NCBI GenBank assembly: GCA_958403905.1
Contig: CATXZD010000004.1
Coordinates: 62,001 to 126,000 of the forward strand
Direction: 5' to 3'
Source of the DNA: an uncultured Ruminococcus sp.
Lineage (GTDB): Bacteria; Bacillota; Clostridia; Oscillospirales; Acutalibacteraceae
DNA length: 64,000 nt
Part shown: positions 27,399 through 34,849 of the stretch, piece after piece
Layout of the letters: the number at the start of each line of letters is the position of its first letter
Numbering within the stretch: the stretch's first letter is position 1
Translations under genes and position numbers: made by a program
Notes under the pieces: model-generated
The model's input: the letters and a program-made list of their open reading frames with translations, nothing else
Database searches by the model: none
What the model was told of the DNA's origin: nothing

Positions 27399-28856
27399 TT
27401 AAGATTTCTTTTTATCAAAGTTCATTCCGCCGCGTTCCTTACCCTTAAAGGTTTCTTTGGTAACAGGAGCAGGATATTTTCCGGTAAAACAACCGTCACA
27501 AAATCCTATAGGTGCGTAATTTATCATTTCATGAAGCGAATCAACAGGTAAATATCCGAGTGAATCGGCTCCGCTTAATTTTGTGATTTCTTCAATTGTA
27601 TGATTGCAGGCTATAAGCTCGCTGCGAGAAGGTATATCGGTACCGTAATAGCAAGGCCACAAAAACGGCGGTGAGCTAATGCGCATATGAACTTCTTTTG
27701 CACCTGCCTCACGAAGCATTGTAACAATTCTGTCAACCGTTGTTCCGCGTACGATACTGTCATCAATCATAACCACTCTCTTGCCCTTTACCATATTTGC
27801 AATCGGGTTGAGCTTGATTCTAACACTTTTCATACGCTCTTTTTGGCTGGGTTTAATAAAGGTTCTGCCGATGTAGCTGTTCTTTACAATTGCTTTTTCG
27901 TACGGTATTCCAGATTCTTCGCTGTAGCCTATTGCGGCGTCAATTCCCGATTCGGGAACGCCGATTACCATATCAGCCTCTACCGGATAAGTTCTTGCAA
28001 GAATACGTCCTGCCTGTTTTCTTGCCTCATAAACGCTTACTCCGTCAATAAAGGAGTCGCTTCTGGCAAAATAAATATACTCAAAAATACAGAGAGAATT
28101 TTTCTTTTCGCCAAAGTCGGGCTTTATACTGTGTACGCCCTCATTATTTACAACAATAATTTCACCCGGATCAACTTCGCGAATATATTCAGCTCCGCAG
28201 GCATCAAGTGCCGCACTTTCGCTTGCAAAAACAATTGAATCATTGTATTTTCCCATACAAAGAGGACGAAATCCGTGAGGATCACGAGCTGCAATAAGCT
28301 TTCTCGGGCTCATCACGAGCAGAGAATACGCTCCCTCAATAACCTGCATTGTACGTGCAACAGCTTCCTCTACTGAGTGACATTTAAGTCTTTCTCTTGC
28401 TATTACATAACAGATTACCTCTGAATCAATTGTAGTCTGGAATATTGCGCCACGCTGTTCAAGCTGTCTGCGAATTTCAACGGCATTTGTAAGATTTCCG
28501 TTGTGAGCAACCGAAAGCGTACCCTTTACATAACGCATAACAAGCGGCTGTGCATTTTCGAGCACAGAGCCGCCTGCTGTTGAATATCGAACGTGGGAAA
28601 TACCCATTTGACCGTTTAATGAGTCGAGTATACCGTTGTTGAAAACTTCCGTAACAAGACCCATATTTTTGTGATAATCAATTACACCGTCATCAGATAC
28701 AGCAATTCCGCAGCTTTCCTGACCTCTGTGCTGTAGTGCAAGAAGACCGTTGTAGCAAGCGTAGGCAGGGTTAATTGTTCCGTCGCTGAATATTCCGAAT
28801 ACACCGCACTCCTCGTGCAAACCCTCTTTTGCAAAATTATCGAAAGAAAAATTCAA
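27399..28856 (-). CDS. purF: amidophosphoribosyltransferase
   Basis: First committed step of purine synthesis: PRPP plus glutamine to phosphoribosylamine. A short propeptide precedes LHEECGVFGIF, whose Cys becomes the N-terminal nucleophile after cleavage. VVMIDDSIVRGTT is the PRPP site. Cysteines in WPCYYGTD and FCDGCFTGKYP belong to the Bacillus-type iron-sulfur cluster form. The only start that leaves a normal propeptide is TTG 28856, with GGTGG upstream. Length 485. Confidence 0.97.
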   Translation of the reverse strand: MNFSFDNFAKEGLHEECGVFGIFSDGTINPAYACYNGLLALQHRGQESCGIAVSDDGVIDYHKNMGLVTEVFNNGILDSLNGQMGISHVRYSTAGGSVLENAQPLVMRYVKGTLSVAHNGNLTNAVEIRRQLEQRGAIFQTTIDSEVICYVIARERLKCHSVEEAVARTMQVIEGAYSLLVMSPRKLIAARDPHGFRPLCMGKYNDSIVFASESAALDACGAEYIREVDPGEIIVVNNEGVHSIKPDFGEKKNSLCIFEYIYFARSDSFIDGVSVYEARKQAGRILARTYPVEADMVIGVPESGIDAAIGYSEESGIPYEKAIVKNSYIGRTFIKPSQKERMKSVRIKLNPIANMVKGKRVVMIDDSIVRGTTVDRIVTMLREAGAKEVHMRISSPPFLWPCYYGTDIPSRSELIACNHTIEEITKLSGADSLGYLPVDSLHEMINYAPIGFCDGCFTGKYPAPVTKETFKGKERGGMNFDKKKS

Positions 28857-28895
28857 GGTTCCACCATCCGTTTTATAGAAATTGCGGTTAATTTA

Positions 28896-29603
28896 TTATG
28901 CAAGACCTATGCGCTTCATCATCTCAGCATATGCCTCTTCTACTCCGCCCATATCACGGCGGAAACGGTCTTTATCGAGCTTTTCCTGAGTATCCATATC
29001 CCAGAAACGGCAAGTATCGGGAGAAATTTCGTCAGCAAGTAAAATCTGACCGTGGAATCTACCGAACTCAATCTTAAAGTCTATCAAATCAACATTGCAC
29101 TCCTTGAAAAATTCAACCATAAGCTCATTAATGCGGAGCGCCATTTTTGAAATTGTGTCAATTTCTTCCTTAGTAGCAAAGCCCGCTGCTAATATATGGT
29201 ATTCATTTACCATCGGATCGCCCAAATCATCGTTCTTGTAGCAGAACTCAAGAACGGGGGTTTTCATAGGGGTACCCTCAGGAAGACCGAGGCGCTTTGA
29301 AAGGCTGCCGGCAGCCTTGTTTCTTACAATTACCTCAAGAGGTACAATTTCAACCTTTTTCAATACTGTATCTCTGTCACTTAACTCTTCAACAAAGTCA
29401 GTTGCAATTCCGTCTTTTTCAAGGAGCTTAAACATAAAGTTGCTCATACGGTTGTTTACAACACCTTTGCCGATGATTGTACCCTTCTTTTCGCCGTTGA
29501 AAGCAGTTGCATCATCCTTGTAGGATACAATGCAGTAATCAGGGTTGTCTGTAGCAAATACCTTTTTAGCTTTTCCTTCGTAGAGAAGTTCTTTCTTTTC
29601 CAT
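28896..29603 (-). CDS. purC: SAICAR synthetase
   Basis: Phosphoribosylaminoimidazole-succinocarboxamide synthase, 235 residues. It has [14 protein letters not shown] at the N-terminus, [12 protein letters not shown], then [11 protein letters not shown] (SAICAR signature) and [17 protein letters not shown] 29603 is chosen with GGAGGA 7 bases upstream; the in-frame ATG at 29618 overlaps that site. First gene of the operon purC-purF-purB-purA-guaA, which lacks purD, purE, purH, purL, purM and purN; those must lie elsewhere. Confidence 0.97.
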   Translation of the reverse strand: MEKKELLYEGKAKKVFATDNPDYCIVSYKDDATAFNGEKKGTIIGKGVVNNRMSNFMFKLLEKDGIATDFVEELSDRDTVLKKVEIVPLEVIVRNKAAGSLSKRLGLPEGTPMKTPVLEFCYKNDDLGDPMVNEYHILAAGFATKEEIDTISKMALRINELMVEFFKECNVDLIDFKIEFGRFHGQILLADEISPDTCRFWDMDTQEKLDKDRFRRDMGGVEEAYAEMMKRIGLA

Positions 29604-29681
29604 TATTAATTCCTCCATACTACAGCTTTGGCAAACGATTTACGAATACCAAAACCAAAACTAAATAATAATACAACATAT

Positions 29682-29710
29682 ATTATAATATAGATTTTGA
29701 AAATTAGCAA
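29682..29710 (-). promoter_or_regulatory. promoter of the purine operon
   Basis: Minus strand TTGCTA, 17-base spacer, TATAAT, about 80 bases upstream of purC. The leader contains TTCGTAAATCG but no clear PurR box, purine riboswitch or terminator hairpin. Confidence 0.65.
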
Positions 29711-29805
29711 CCATATTAGAATTAAAAATAAATTTTTACATATTTTTTTAAAATTTCGGTAAATAAGCATATTTTTTGGCATAATGAACTGTAAAATGAT
29801 ATTTA

Positions 29806-30009
29806 TTATTTTTTATTAATTCTTCTTGGACAATCATTATCACAACATTCTATACAATCAGTTACAAACAGACAACATATCAAATAATCGCACTCATCAC
29901 AACAACACATAATTTTTCCTCCAAATTTATCAATGTGCTCACCGTTTCCTAAACAATCTTTCCCAAAATTCCCCGGTGTTAAACATATACTGCTTACATC
30001 CTTAATCAT
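29806..30009 (-). CDS. cysteine-rich 67-residue protein
   Basis: A small protein with 12 Cys in 67 residues, most of them in the second half (MCCCDECDY, ICCLFVTDC, IECCDNDCPRR). Cys spacing suggests metal binding, or disulfides if exported, but there is no signal peptide; a middle hydrophobic patch is short. GGAG lies 9 bases before the ATG at 30009. It is divergent from a small Cro/CI-type regulator. I do not recognise the family. The ribosome site and biased composition favour a real gene. Confidence 0.5.
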   Translation of the reverse strand: MIKDVSSICLTPGNFGKDCLGNGEHIDKFGGKIMCCCDECDYLICCLFVTDCIECCDNDCPRRINKK

Positions 30010-30120
30010 TTTAACAACTCCACTTTATAGATTATTACATTATATAATGAATTAATCTATATGTAAAGACATAAAATAAGATATTATCTAATAAACAAAT
30101 AAGATATGGAGAAATACCTT

Positions 30121-30330
30121 ATGATAAAATTAAAAGCGGCTGAGCTGTTAAATAAAAAAGGTAAAACAAAATACTGGCTTTATAAACAAATGGGAATGAG
30201 TTATCAGAATTTCAACAAAATGATTAATAATGAAACGAAATCAATTCAATACAGTAATATAGAAGCTCTTTGCCAAATTCTTGAGTGTACTCCTAATGAG
30301 CTTTTTGAATTTACGGAAGATGTAGATTAA
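30121..30330 (+). CDS. small Cro/CI-type helix-turn-helix regulator
   Basis: A 69-residue single-domain HTH protein beginning MIKLKAAELLNKKGKTKYWL, then YKQMGMSYQNFNKMINNETK as the recognition region and LCQILECTPNELFEF as the closing helix, the layout of the short XRE/HTH_26 family. ATG 30121 is preferred, 9 bases after GGAG; the in-frame ATG at 30106 overlaps it. It has no sensor domain, so it may act as a plain repressor of itself, of the divergent Cys-rich gene, or of a lost element. Confidence 0.88.
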   Translation: MIKLKAAELLNKKGKTKYWLYKQMGMSYQNFNKMINNETKSIQYSNIEALCQILECTPNELFEFTEDVD

Positions 30331-30347
30331 ATTTATAAAAATTTTTC

Positions 30348-30376
30348 TTGATTTTTTTCTTTTCGTATTGTATAAT
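30348..30376 (+). promoter_or_regulatory. promoter of tRNA-Leu
   Basis: TTGATT, 17-base spacer, TATAAT, ending 13 bases before the tRNA. Confidence 0.75.
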
Positions 30377-30389
30377 AATTTACGCACTT

Positions 30390-30476
30390 GCCGGTGTGAT
30401 GGAATTGGCAGACGTGACGGACTCAAAATCCGTTGATGGCGACATCGTGCGGGTTCGAGTCCCGCCACCGGCACCA
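30390..30476 (+). tRNA. tRNA-Leu (anticodon CAA)
   Basis: An 87-base class II tRNA. Acceptor arms GCCGGTG and CACCGGC pair fully, the anticodon stem ACGGA/TCCGT encloses CTCAAAA (anticodon CAA, reading UUG), a long variable arm follows, and the T arm GCGGG-TTCGAGT-CCCGC is intact. The terminal CCA is encoded. Accessory DNA begins right after it, consistent with tRNA genes serving as insertion sites. Confidence 0.97.
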
Positions 30477-30478
30477 AG

Positions 30479-30533
30479 ACTGGACACTAATTTTGATACA
30501 ATGCGTATCTTGATTGGTGTCCAGTTTCTTTTT
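30479..30533 (+). terminator. terminator of tRNA-Leu
   Basis: ACTGGACACTAAT pairs with ATTGGTGTCCAGT (one G-U), with an inner GATAC/GTATC stem and a T-rich tail. The loop side holds ATTTTGATACAA, a string seen again at 32950 and, with one change, near 33770. Confidence 0.85.
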
Positions 30534-30539
30534 GCAAAG

Positions 30540-30764
30540 ACCTTGATTTGCCAGGGGAGTTCGATACTTTTTTAACGATAACTGGCTCTATTGCGCACCG
30601 AAAATGGTCGCTACGGGGACTTTTTCATTTTCTCCAATAATACCTTTTAACGAAAGGTCGAGGGGTGTGCAGATTTCAGCTGGGGTATGCATCTTTTAAT
30701 TATTCCCCACAGGCAACAGTCACCGACAGTATTGGAAACTAAACATTGACGGCGATGCTTTGCC
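30540..30764. other. GC-richer non-coding segment, probable mobile-element debris
   Basis: Composition shifts to clearly higher GC than the neighbouring chromosome. Only short frames without ribosome sites are seen (for example a 30-odd codon frame beginning MVATGTFSFSP at about 30606). It probably represents the edge of the acquired segment that carries the GNAT and MATE genes. Confidence 0.4.
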
Positions 30765-31304
30765 TTACTTCGTAAAATATCTTGGATTAAATTCTTCAAC
30801 CTGAATGGTTTTCATCATAGACTTGAAGGTATCAATGTTAAAGTGATCGCCCATGCAGAAAACCTCATAATCAACGCCCAGATAGGAGAGAAATAATCCC
30901 GTTTCCTGATAGCCGTTTCGTAGATAGAAACTGCGGCGTTTTTCGCGCTGCTCCTTATTGGGTGCAGCATCGTTCAACATTTCAAAATCAACGACGTGGG
31001 TTTTGTCCGGGTATTCTGCCGTCAAGGTCTCGATGGCACGACTGCCGTAACCCTTACCACGGCTTTCAGCATCAATGGCAAGGAAGAACAGATATGCCAT
31101 GTCCGCACAGGCCTGAACCACCATGAATCCCACAAACTTCTCTCCGTCCAACAAAGCGAGAAAGTCAAAGTTGTCGGAGTGTGCCATTTTGACCAGCTCT
31201 GAGGGGGCAAGATATTCTTCCGGTGGGAACGCTTCTTTGGCAAGAGTGTTTACCTGATCCCAAAATCGGCTTTCCTGTGTAATATGTTCGATATTTAATC
31301 TCAT
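30765..31304 (-). CDS. GNAT family N-acetyltransferase (acquired cargo)
   Basis: A 179-residue single-domain acetyltransferase: FVGFMVVQACADMAYLFFLA (beta strands 2-4), ESRGKGYGSRAIETL (acetyl-CoA loop, motif A), and NKEQREKRRSFYLRNGYQET (motif B). GAGGTTATC precedes the ATG. It is GC-richer than the surrounding chromosome and lies 21 bases downstream of a broken MATE gene on the same strand, so both belong to one acquired transcription unit. Antibiotic acetylation is possible but not shown. Confidence 0.88.
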   Translation of the reverse strand: MRLNIEHITQESRFWDQVNTLAKEAFPPEEYLAPSELVKMAHSDNFDFLALLDGEKFVGFMVVQACADMAYLFFLAIDAESRGKGYGSRAIETLTAEYPDKTHVVDFEMLNDAAPNKEQREKRRSFYLRNGYQETGLFLSYLGVDYEVFCMGDHFNIDTFKSMMKTIQVEEFNPRYFTK

Positions 31305-31325
31305 GATAACCTCCGTATTTTCAAA

Positions 31326-32635
31326 TCATTGATACACCAATTTGCTTGTTTTATTGAGTACAATGGAGATGATCAGTGTAATGATCTCCGCAACAAAAGG
31401 GGCAATCCAGATGGCATCCGTTCCGGCAATCAGCGGAATGCAGAAGATAGCCAGAGCTTTCAATACAATGCCACGGCTGATGGCAATGACATTGGATGCG
31501 CCCGTTCTCTTGCTGGAGAACAGAAATGCGGTATAGATCAAATTGTACGCCATCGGAACAAAGGACAAAGCGAACAGCGGCAAGGTTGCTGTGGCTCTCT
31601 GTACCAGTTCCGGCTCTTTATTAAAAATACGGATTACCGGCACATCAAAGAAAAACAGGATGGCGCAAATGGCAATGGACAGGATCGTGTTGATACCCAT
31701 GCCGCTGCGGAAATACCAGTTCATTTCCTCGGTGTCTTTCTTTCCGTAGCATTGTCCCCAAAGGGGCTGCAATCCCTGTGCCACACCCGACAAAATTGCA
31801 TTGGCAAGGGAATAAATATAGCTCAGAACACTGAATGTGGATACGCCGATGTCTCCAATCAGGCTTGCCAGCATGAGGTTATAACAAAGTGCCGTAACGG
31901 GTGTGGTAAGCTGTGTGAAAGCTTCCGGCACGCCTCGCTTGCTGATTTTCTTAATAAGCGAAAGGTCGATTTTGAAAGTCTTAATTCGCAAATCTCCCTT
32001 TTTCCGTATAAAATGCGTGAGCAAAACAAGGACAGAGCAGATTTGTCCCAAGCCGGACGCAACGGCAGCTCCCACAACACCCATCTGCAAGGGGAAAATG
32101 AAAAGCCAGTCTAAAAAGATATTTGCTACTGCGCCGGCACACATACCGACAAAAGCCAATGTAGGAGAACCATCATTTCGTACAAATACAGAAAGGCTGG
32201 TACTCAGGAGTGCCGGAATGGAAAAGCGGAATAGAAAAATAAATACTGTTTGGACATTTCACGCATTTCGGTACTCAGCTTGCTTGCTCCGCTGAAATCA
32301 ACGATCTGTCCGGCAAATACCATGCCGACAATCATGAGCAAGACTGACATAGCAAGCGTCATAGAAAACGCTGTCATAAAAGCGTGATTTGCTCCCTCTT
32401 TATCACCACGCCCCATGCGGATCGCAACAACGGTTGCGCCGCCCATTGGAAACATAGCGGCAATCGCAATAACAAAGGTGATAAACGGCACACCGATATT
32501 GACTGCACCCAAAGCAGCCGAGCCAACGCCCTGACCGACAAAAATGCCGTCAACGACATTGTATAGGTAGGTTACAAACAAACCGCCTAATGCCGGGAAG
32601 ATGTAACCAAACAAAGATTTTGTTCTTGCGTTCAT
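31326..32635 (-). pseudogene. MATE efflux transporter, disrupted by a single-base frameshift
   Basis: Two frames together make one MATE protein of normal length. Codons from 32635 give the N-terminal 136 or so residues (SLFGYIFPALGGLFVTYLYN, VVDGIFVGQGVGS), ending ...YSAFPFRHS then stop at 32204. The other frame continues SIPALLSTSLSVFVRNDG and runs to 31326. The shift falls at the A-run 32222-32225 (TTTT on the coding strand): one more T would restore YSAFSIPALLS. A homopolymer loss could be a true mutation, a phase-variable tract or an assembly error. GGAGGTAATT precedes the ATG. GC-rich, like the adjacent GNAT gene. Confidence 0.85.
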
Positions 32636-32659
32636 ACAATTACCTCCATAATGGAAATA

Positions 32660-32733
32660 GGGTAAAGCCTCTCCTACTTTACCCCATACTTAACACAAAA
32701 GTGGGATAAAGCCCAAAGGGGCTTATCCCACTT
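32660..32733 (-). promoter_or_regulatory. leader with terminator-like hairpin (possible attenuator) before the MATE gene
   Basis: In the 140-base leader a strong hairpin (32699-32733; AAGTGGGATAA arms) is followed by TTTTGTG on the minus strand, and a second hairpin (GGGTAAAG / CTTTACCC, 32660-32684) follows before the ribosome site. A short frame starting at TTG 32755 or 32767 ends with TAA at 32723, inside the first hairpin, as in leader-peptide attenuators of resistance genes. Confidence 0.5.
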
Positions 32734-32775
32734 CAACAATCTTCTTTGATTGCAAGTCCTCTGACAAGCTTAAAT

Positions 32776-32804
32776 ACTATAGCACATCATTATAAAAAAG
32801 TCAA
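32776..32804 (-). promoter_or_regulatory. promoter of the acquired MATE-GNAT unit
   Basis: Minus strand TTGACT, 17-base spacer, TATAGT. It marks the start of a leader of about 140 bases. Confidence 0.7.
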
Positions 32805-32928
32805 GAATTCATTGTTCTATGAGATCACCTGCAAATGTGATACCTGATTAGGGGGTGCAAATAAGCCAAGGAGGTACATTTTCTCCGTAGGGGGCATCGG
32901 CATCGACTTTCTATCAAAATTAGGGGCA

Positions 32929-32962
32929 TTTGCCAAATAAGGCAACCGATTTTGATACAAGG
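32929..32962 (+). repeat. 34-base direct repeat, copy 1
   Basis: Matches copy 2 at 33750-33783 at 29 of 34 positions (shared cores CCAAATAAG and TTGATACAA). Confidence 0.7.
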
Positions 32963-32981
32963 TCGGTTGTCTTGTTTTTTT
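32943..32981 (+). terminator. terminator-like hairpin in element debris
   Basis: CAACCGA pairs with TCGGTTG and is followed by TCTTG and a run of seven T. The loop carries TTTTGATACAA, as in the tRNA-Leu terminator. Confidence 0.6.
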
Positions 32982-32983
32982 AC

Positions 32984-33014
32984 ATTAAAATCCCTTATTT
33001 TAAGGGATTTTAAT
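32984..33014. repeat. perfect 14-bp hairpin
   Basis: ATTAAAATCCCTTA and TAAGGGATTTTAAT are exact inverses with a 3-base loop, a few bases after the previous hairpin. Could terminate transcription in either direction. Confidence 0.65.
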
Positions 33015-33271
33015 GATTTTAAGGATAAAATTCAATAACCGGTGCGAAGATTTTCACGGCGGCCATTTTGCTTTTTCGGCGGTTTCAGACATTTTTGAAA
33101 TTACATTTTGATTAATTTAAGTTTTTTCGTGTGAAATGCAGGCGAACAGGAGCAGATTATTGATACCATTCACCGCTACACAAAAGGTAGATCGGTTGAA
33201 ATGTTCATAAATACAATATATAATAGTAAAAAGCGGTCGAATAAATCGAAGTTTTGGATGGTGAATGATAT

Positions 33272-33652
33272 ATGGGTATAATTGGATTAAGCTGTATTTT
33301 TCCTGTTCCTAATATACAGAAAACTGCGAAATTTTATGTGTCAAAGTTAGAATTTAGTGCAGTTGAATATTTGGAATGTAAGGAACCTCATATTTGTCTT
33401 TATAAAGACAGTGTTGAAATTATTTTACTACAATCGAATACGGATAAAATATTGCCCAATCGTAAATTATACGGATATGGCTACGATGCGTATTTATATA
33501 CAGAAAATCAGAAATCACTTGAAAAAGAGTTCATTGAAAAAGGCGTAAAAATTATTAAGTCTTTGAATATAACTGACTATCAAAACAGCGAGTTAGTTGT
33601 TGAAGATTTAGACGGTCGCTGGCTTGCTTTTGGATTGAAAGTAAAGAACTAA
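33272..33652 (+). CDS. VOC (glyoxalase/bleomycin-resistance fold) protein
   Basis: A 126-residue single-domain VOC protein: SCIFPVPNIQKTAKFYVSKL (first beta-alpha unit), PHICLYKDSVEIILLQ, GYDAYLYTENQKSLEKEFIEKG and VVEDLDGRWLAFGL (second unit). Family members bind metals and act as dioxygenases, isomerases or drug-binding resistance proteins; the substrate cannot be told. The frame is AT-rich like the host. It lies between the two 34-base direct repeats. The ribosome site (GGTGAATGAT) is modest. Confidence 0.85.
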   Translation: MGIIGLSCIFPVPNIQKTAKFYVSKLEFSAVEYLECKEPHICLYKDSVEIILLQSNTDKILPNRKLYGYGYDAYLYTENQKSLEKEFIEKGVKIIKSLNITDYQNSELVVEDLDGRWLAFGLKVKN

Positions 33653-33749
33653 TCTAACCTTTGGTTTATTGAACAAAACAACTTAAAAATGCGTTTTTCA
33701 GAATTACGTCTTTTTTACCCAGTACGTCTTTGTACCAAATTCAGTAATC

Positions 33750-33783
33750 TTTACCAAATAAGACAACTGATATTGATACAAAG
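33750..33783 (+). repeat. 34-base direct repeat, copy 2
   Basis: Same orientation as copy 1 (32929-32962), five mismatches in 34. It no longer forms the hairpin that copy 1 does. Confidence 0.7.
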
Positions 33784-33847
33784 CGTTTGAAATTCTTATA
33801 ACTTCATGATACAATTAAAACGATAAATCGTAATTTGGAGTTTAGTT

Positions 33848-34510
33848 ATGTTTGAGGATATATTTCAGAGAAAAAAGTGTAATTTAGAAAGAATGTCTGC
33901 TTATGGGTTCATTATAAAAGACGAAAAAAGAATATATGAAACAAACATAATTGATGGTGCTTTCAAGCTCTCTGTCCTTATAGCGGAAAACGGAAATGTG
34001 GATACTAATTTGATTGAGATTGAAAACAGTGAACCATATGTACTGTATAAGACAAATGCTACGGGCGCTTATGTTGGAAAAGTAAGATCAGCAGTTGAAG
34101 CCGTACTAATAGATATTGCCAATAGCTGTTATGATTCATCGATTTTCAAAACAAATCAGGCACAAATGGCAATAGAATACGTTCGTAAAAAATATGGTGA
34201 TGAGCCGGAATTTTTATGGACGAAATCTCCGAATAACGCTGTGTTGAGAAGAAAAGATAGTCGAAAGTGGTACGCCGCAATTTTGACGGTAAACGGAAGA
34301 AAAATAGGTCTTAACACTGATAAAATCGTGGAAATTATAGATCTGCGTATGAAAGCAGACGATAGAGATAATATATTATCCAGAGAACATTACTACCCCG
34401 GCTGGCACATGAACAAGAAGAGTTGGTATACTATTGTCTTTGATGATTGTGTTGCGGACGAGGAAATAAAACTTCGAATAACAGAAAGTTATGAATTGGC
34501 AAGAAAATAA
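33848..34510 (+). CDS. MmcQ/YjbR family DNA-binding protein with N-terminal extension
   Basis: A 220-residue protein. Residues about 100-220 are a YjbR/MmcQ fold: FLWTKSPNNAVLRRKDSRKW, YAAILTVNGRKIGL, KADDRDNIL and HYYPGWHMNKKSWYTIVFDD. This fold is similar to MotA-type DNA-binding domains, but its biological role is poorly known. The first 100 residues form a separate small domain that is frequent in Clostridia. GGAG lies 8 bases before the ATG. No partner genes adjoin it. Confidence 0.87.
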   Translation: MFEDIFQRKKCNLERMSAYGFIIKDEKRIYETNIIDGAFKLSVLIAENGNVDTNLIEIENSEPYVLYKTNATGAYVGKVRSAVEAVLIDIANSCYDSSIFKTNQAQMAIEYVRKKYGDEPEFLWTKSPNNAVLRRKDSRKWYAAILTVNGRKIGLNTDKIVEIIDLRMKADDRDNILSREHYYPGWHMNKKSWYTIVFDDCVADEEIKLRITESYELARK

Positions 34511-34849
34511 GAATTATATTTTATAGACTTTGGAAATTTCCAGTTTATAGGACTAAACCGTATAATGACATTTCAGCTCTTTTGATTTTGCATATCTTTA
34601 TATCAATTTTGATTGTCCTTACCTGAAAACTCCCCAATTTGTTTTGAGAACAAATTGGGGAATTTAATTAAGTGCACTTCATACATGAAGTTGATTTGCA
34701 AGTTTAATGCACACAAAAATCCATTAGAATCAATGTTTTTTCTTAACTCATAGTTTATCTTATATTTTATTTAAAATATTTCTTTTAAATATATTAAAAT
34801 TGTGCTTATTTTTGGTAAAATAAAAAAAATCAATGAAAGCTGTGGTTTT
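34511..34849. other. intergenic region before pyrB
   Basis: Contains a terminator for the YjbR gene (34631-34661) and an ACTTCA-TACA-TGAAGT inverted repeat near 34677-34692. The rest is very AT-rich with several weak -10-like strings; no clear promoter, PyrR leader or RNA gene is seen. Confidence 0.5.
34631..34661 (+). terminator. terminator of the YjbR gene
   Basis: Perfect 13-bp stem TCCCCAATTTGTT / AACAAATTGGGGA with a 5-base loop; the T tail is short and interrupted. Confidence 0.75.

Larger units (their letters stand above)
32810..33271. other. mobile-element remnants between the MATE promoter and the VOC gene
   Basis: No intact gene. It holds a GC-rich stretch (32820-32930), a terminator-like hairpin, a second perfect hairpin, and a run around 33137-33271 that reads without stops as GEQEQIIDTIHRYTKGRS followed by about 25 further residues. 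That opening resembles the C-terminal part of clostridial serine recombinases, with no upstream remainder. Junk left by past insertion and deletion is the simplest reading. Confidence 0.4.

Noticed and set aside
29604..29805. Purine riboswitch or PurR box before purC
   Set aside because: No guanine/adenine aptamer pairing or paired PurBoxes; only a loose TTCGTAAATCG string.
31329..32114. Long open frame (261 codons) on the plus strand opposite the MATE pseudogene
   Set aside because: Low-complexity, His/Gln/Asn-rich translation with no ribosome site; it mirrors the codon structure of the MATE gene on the other strand.
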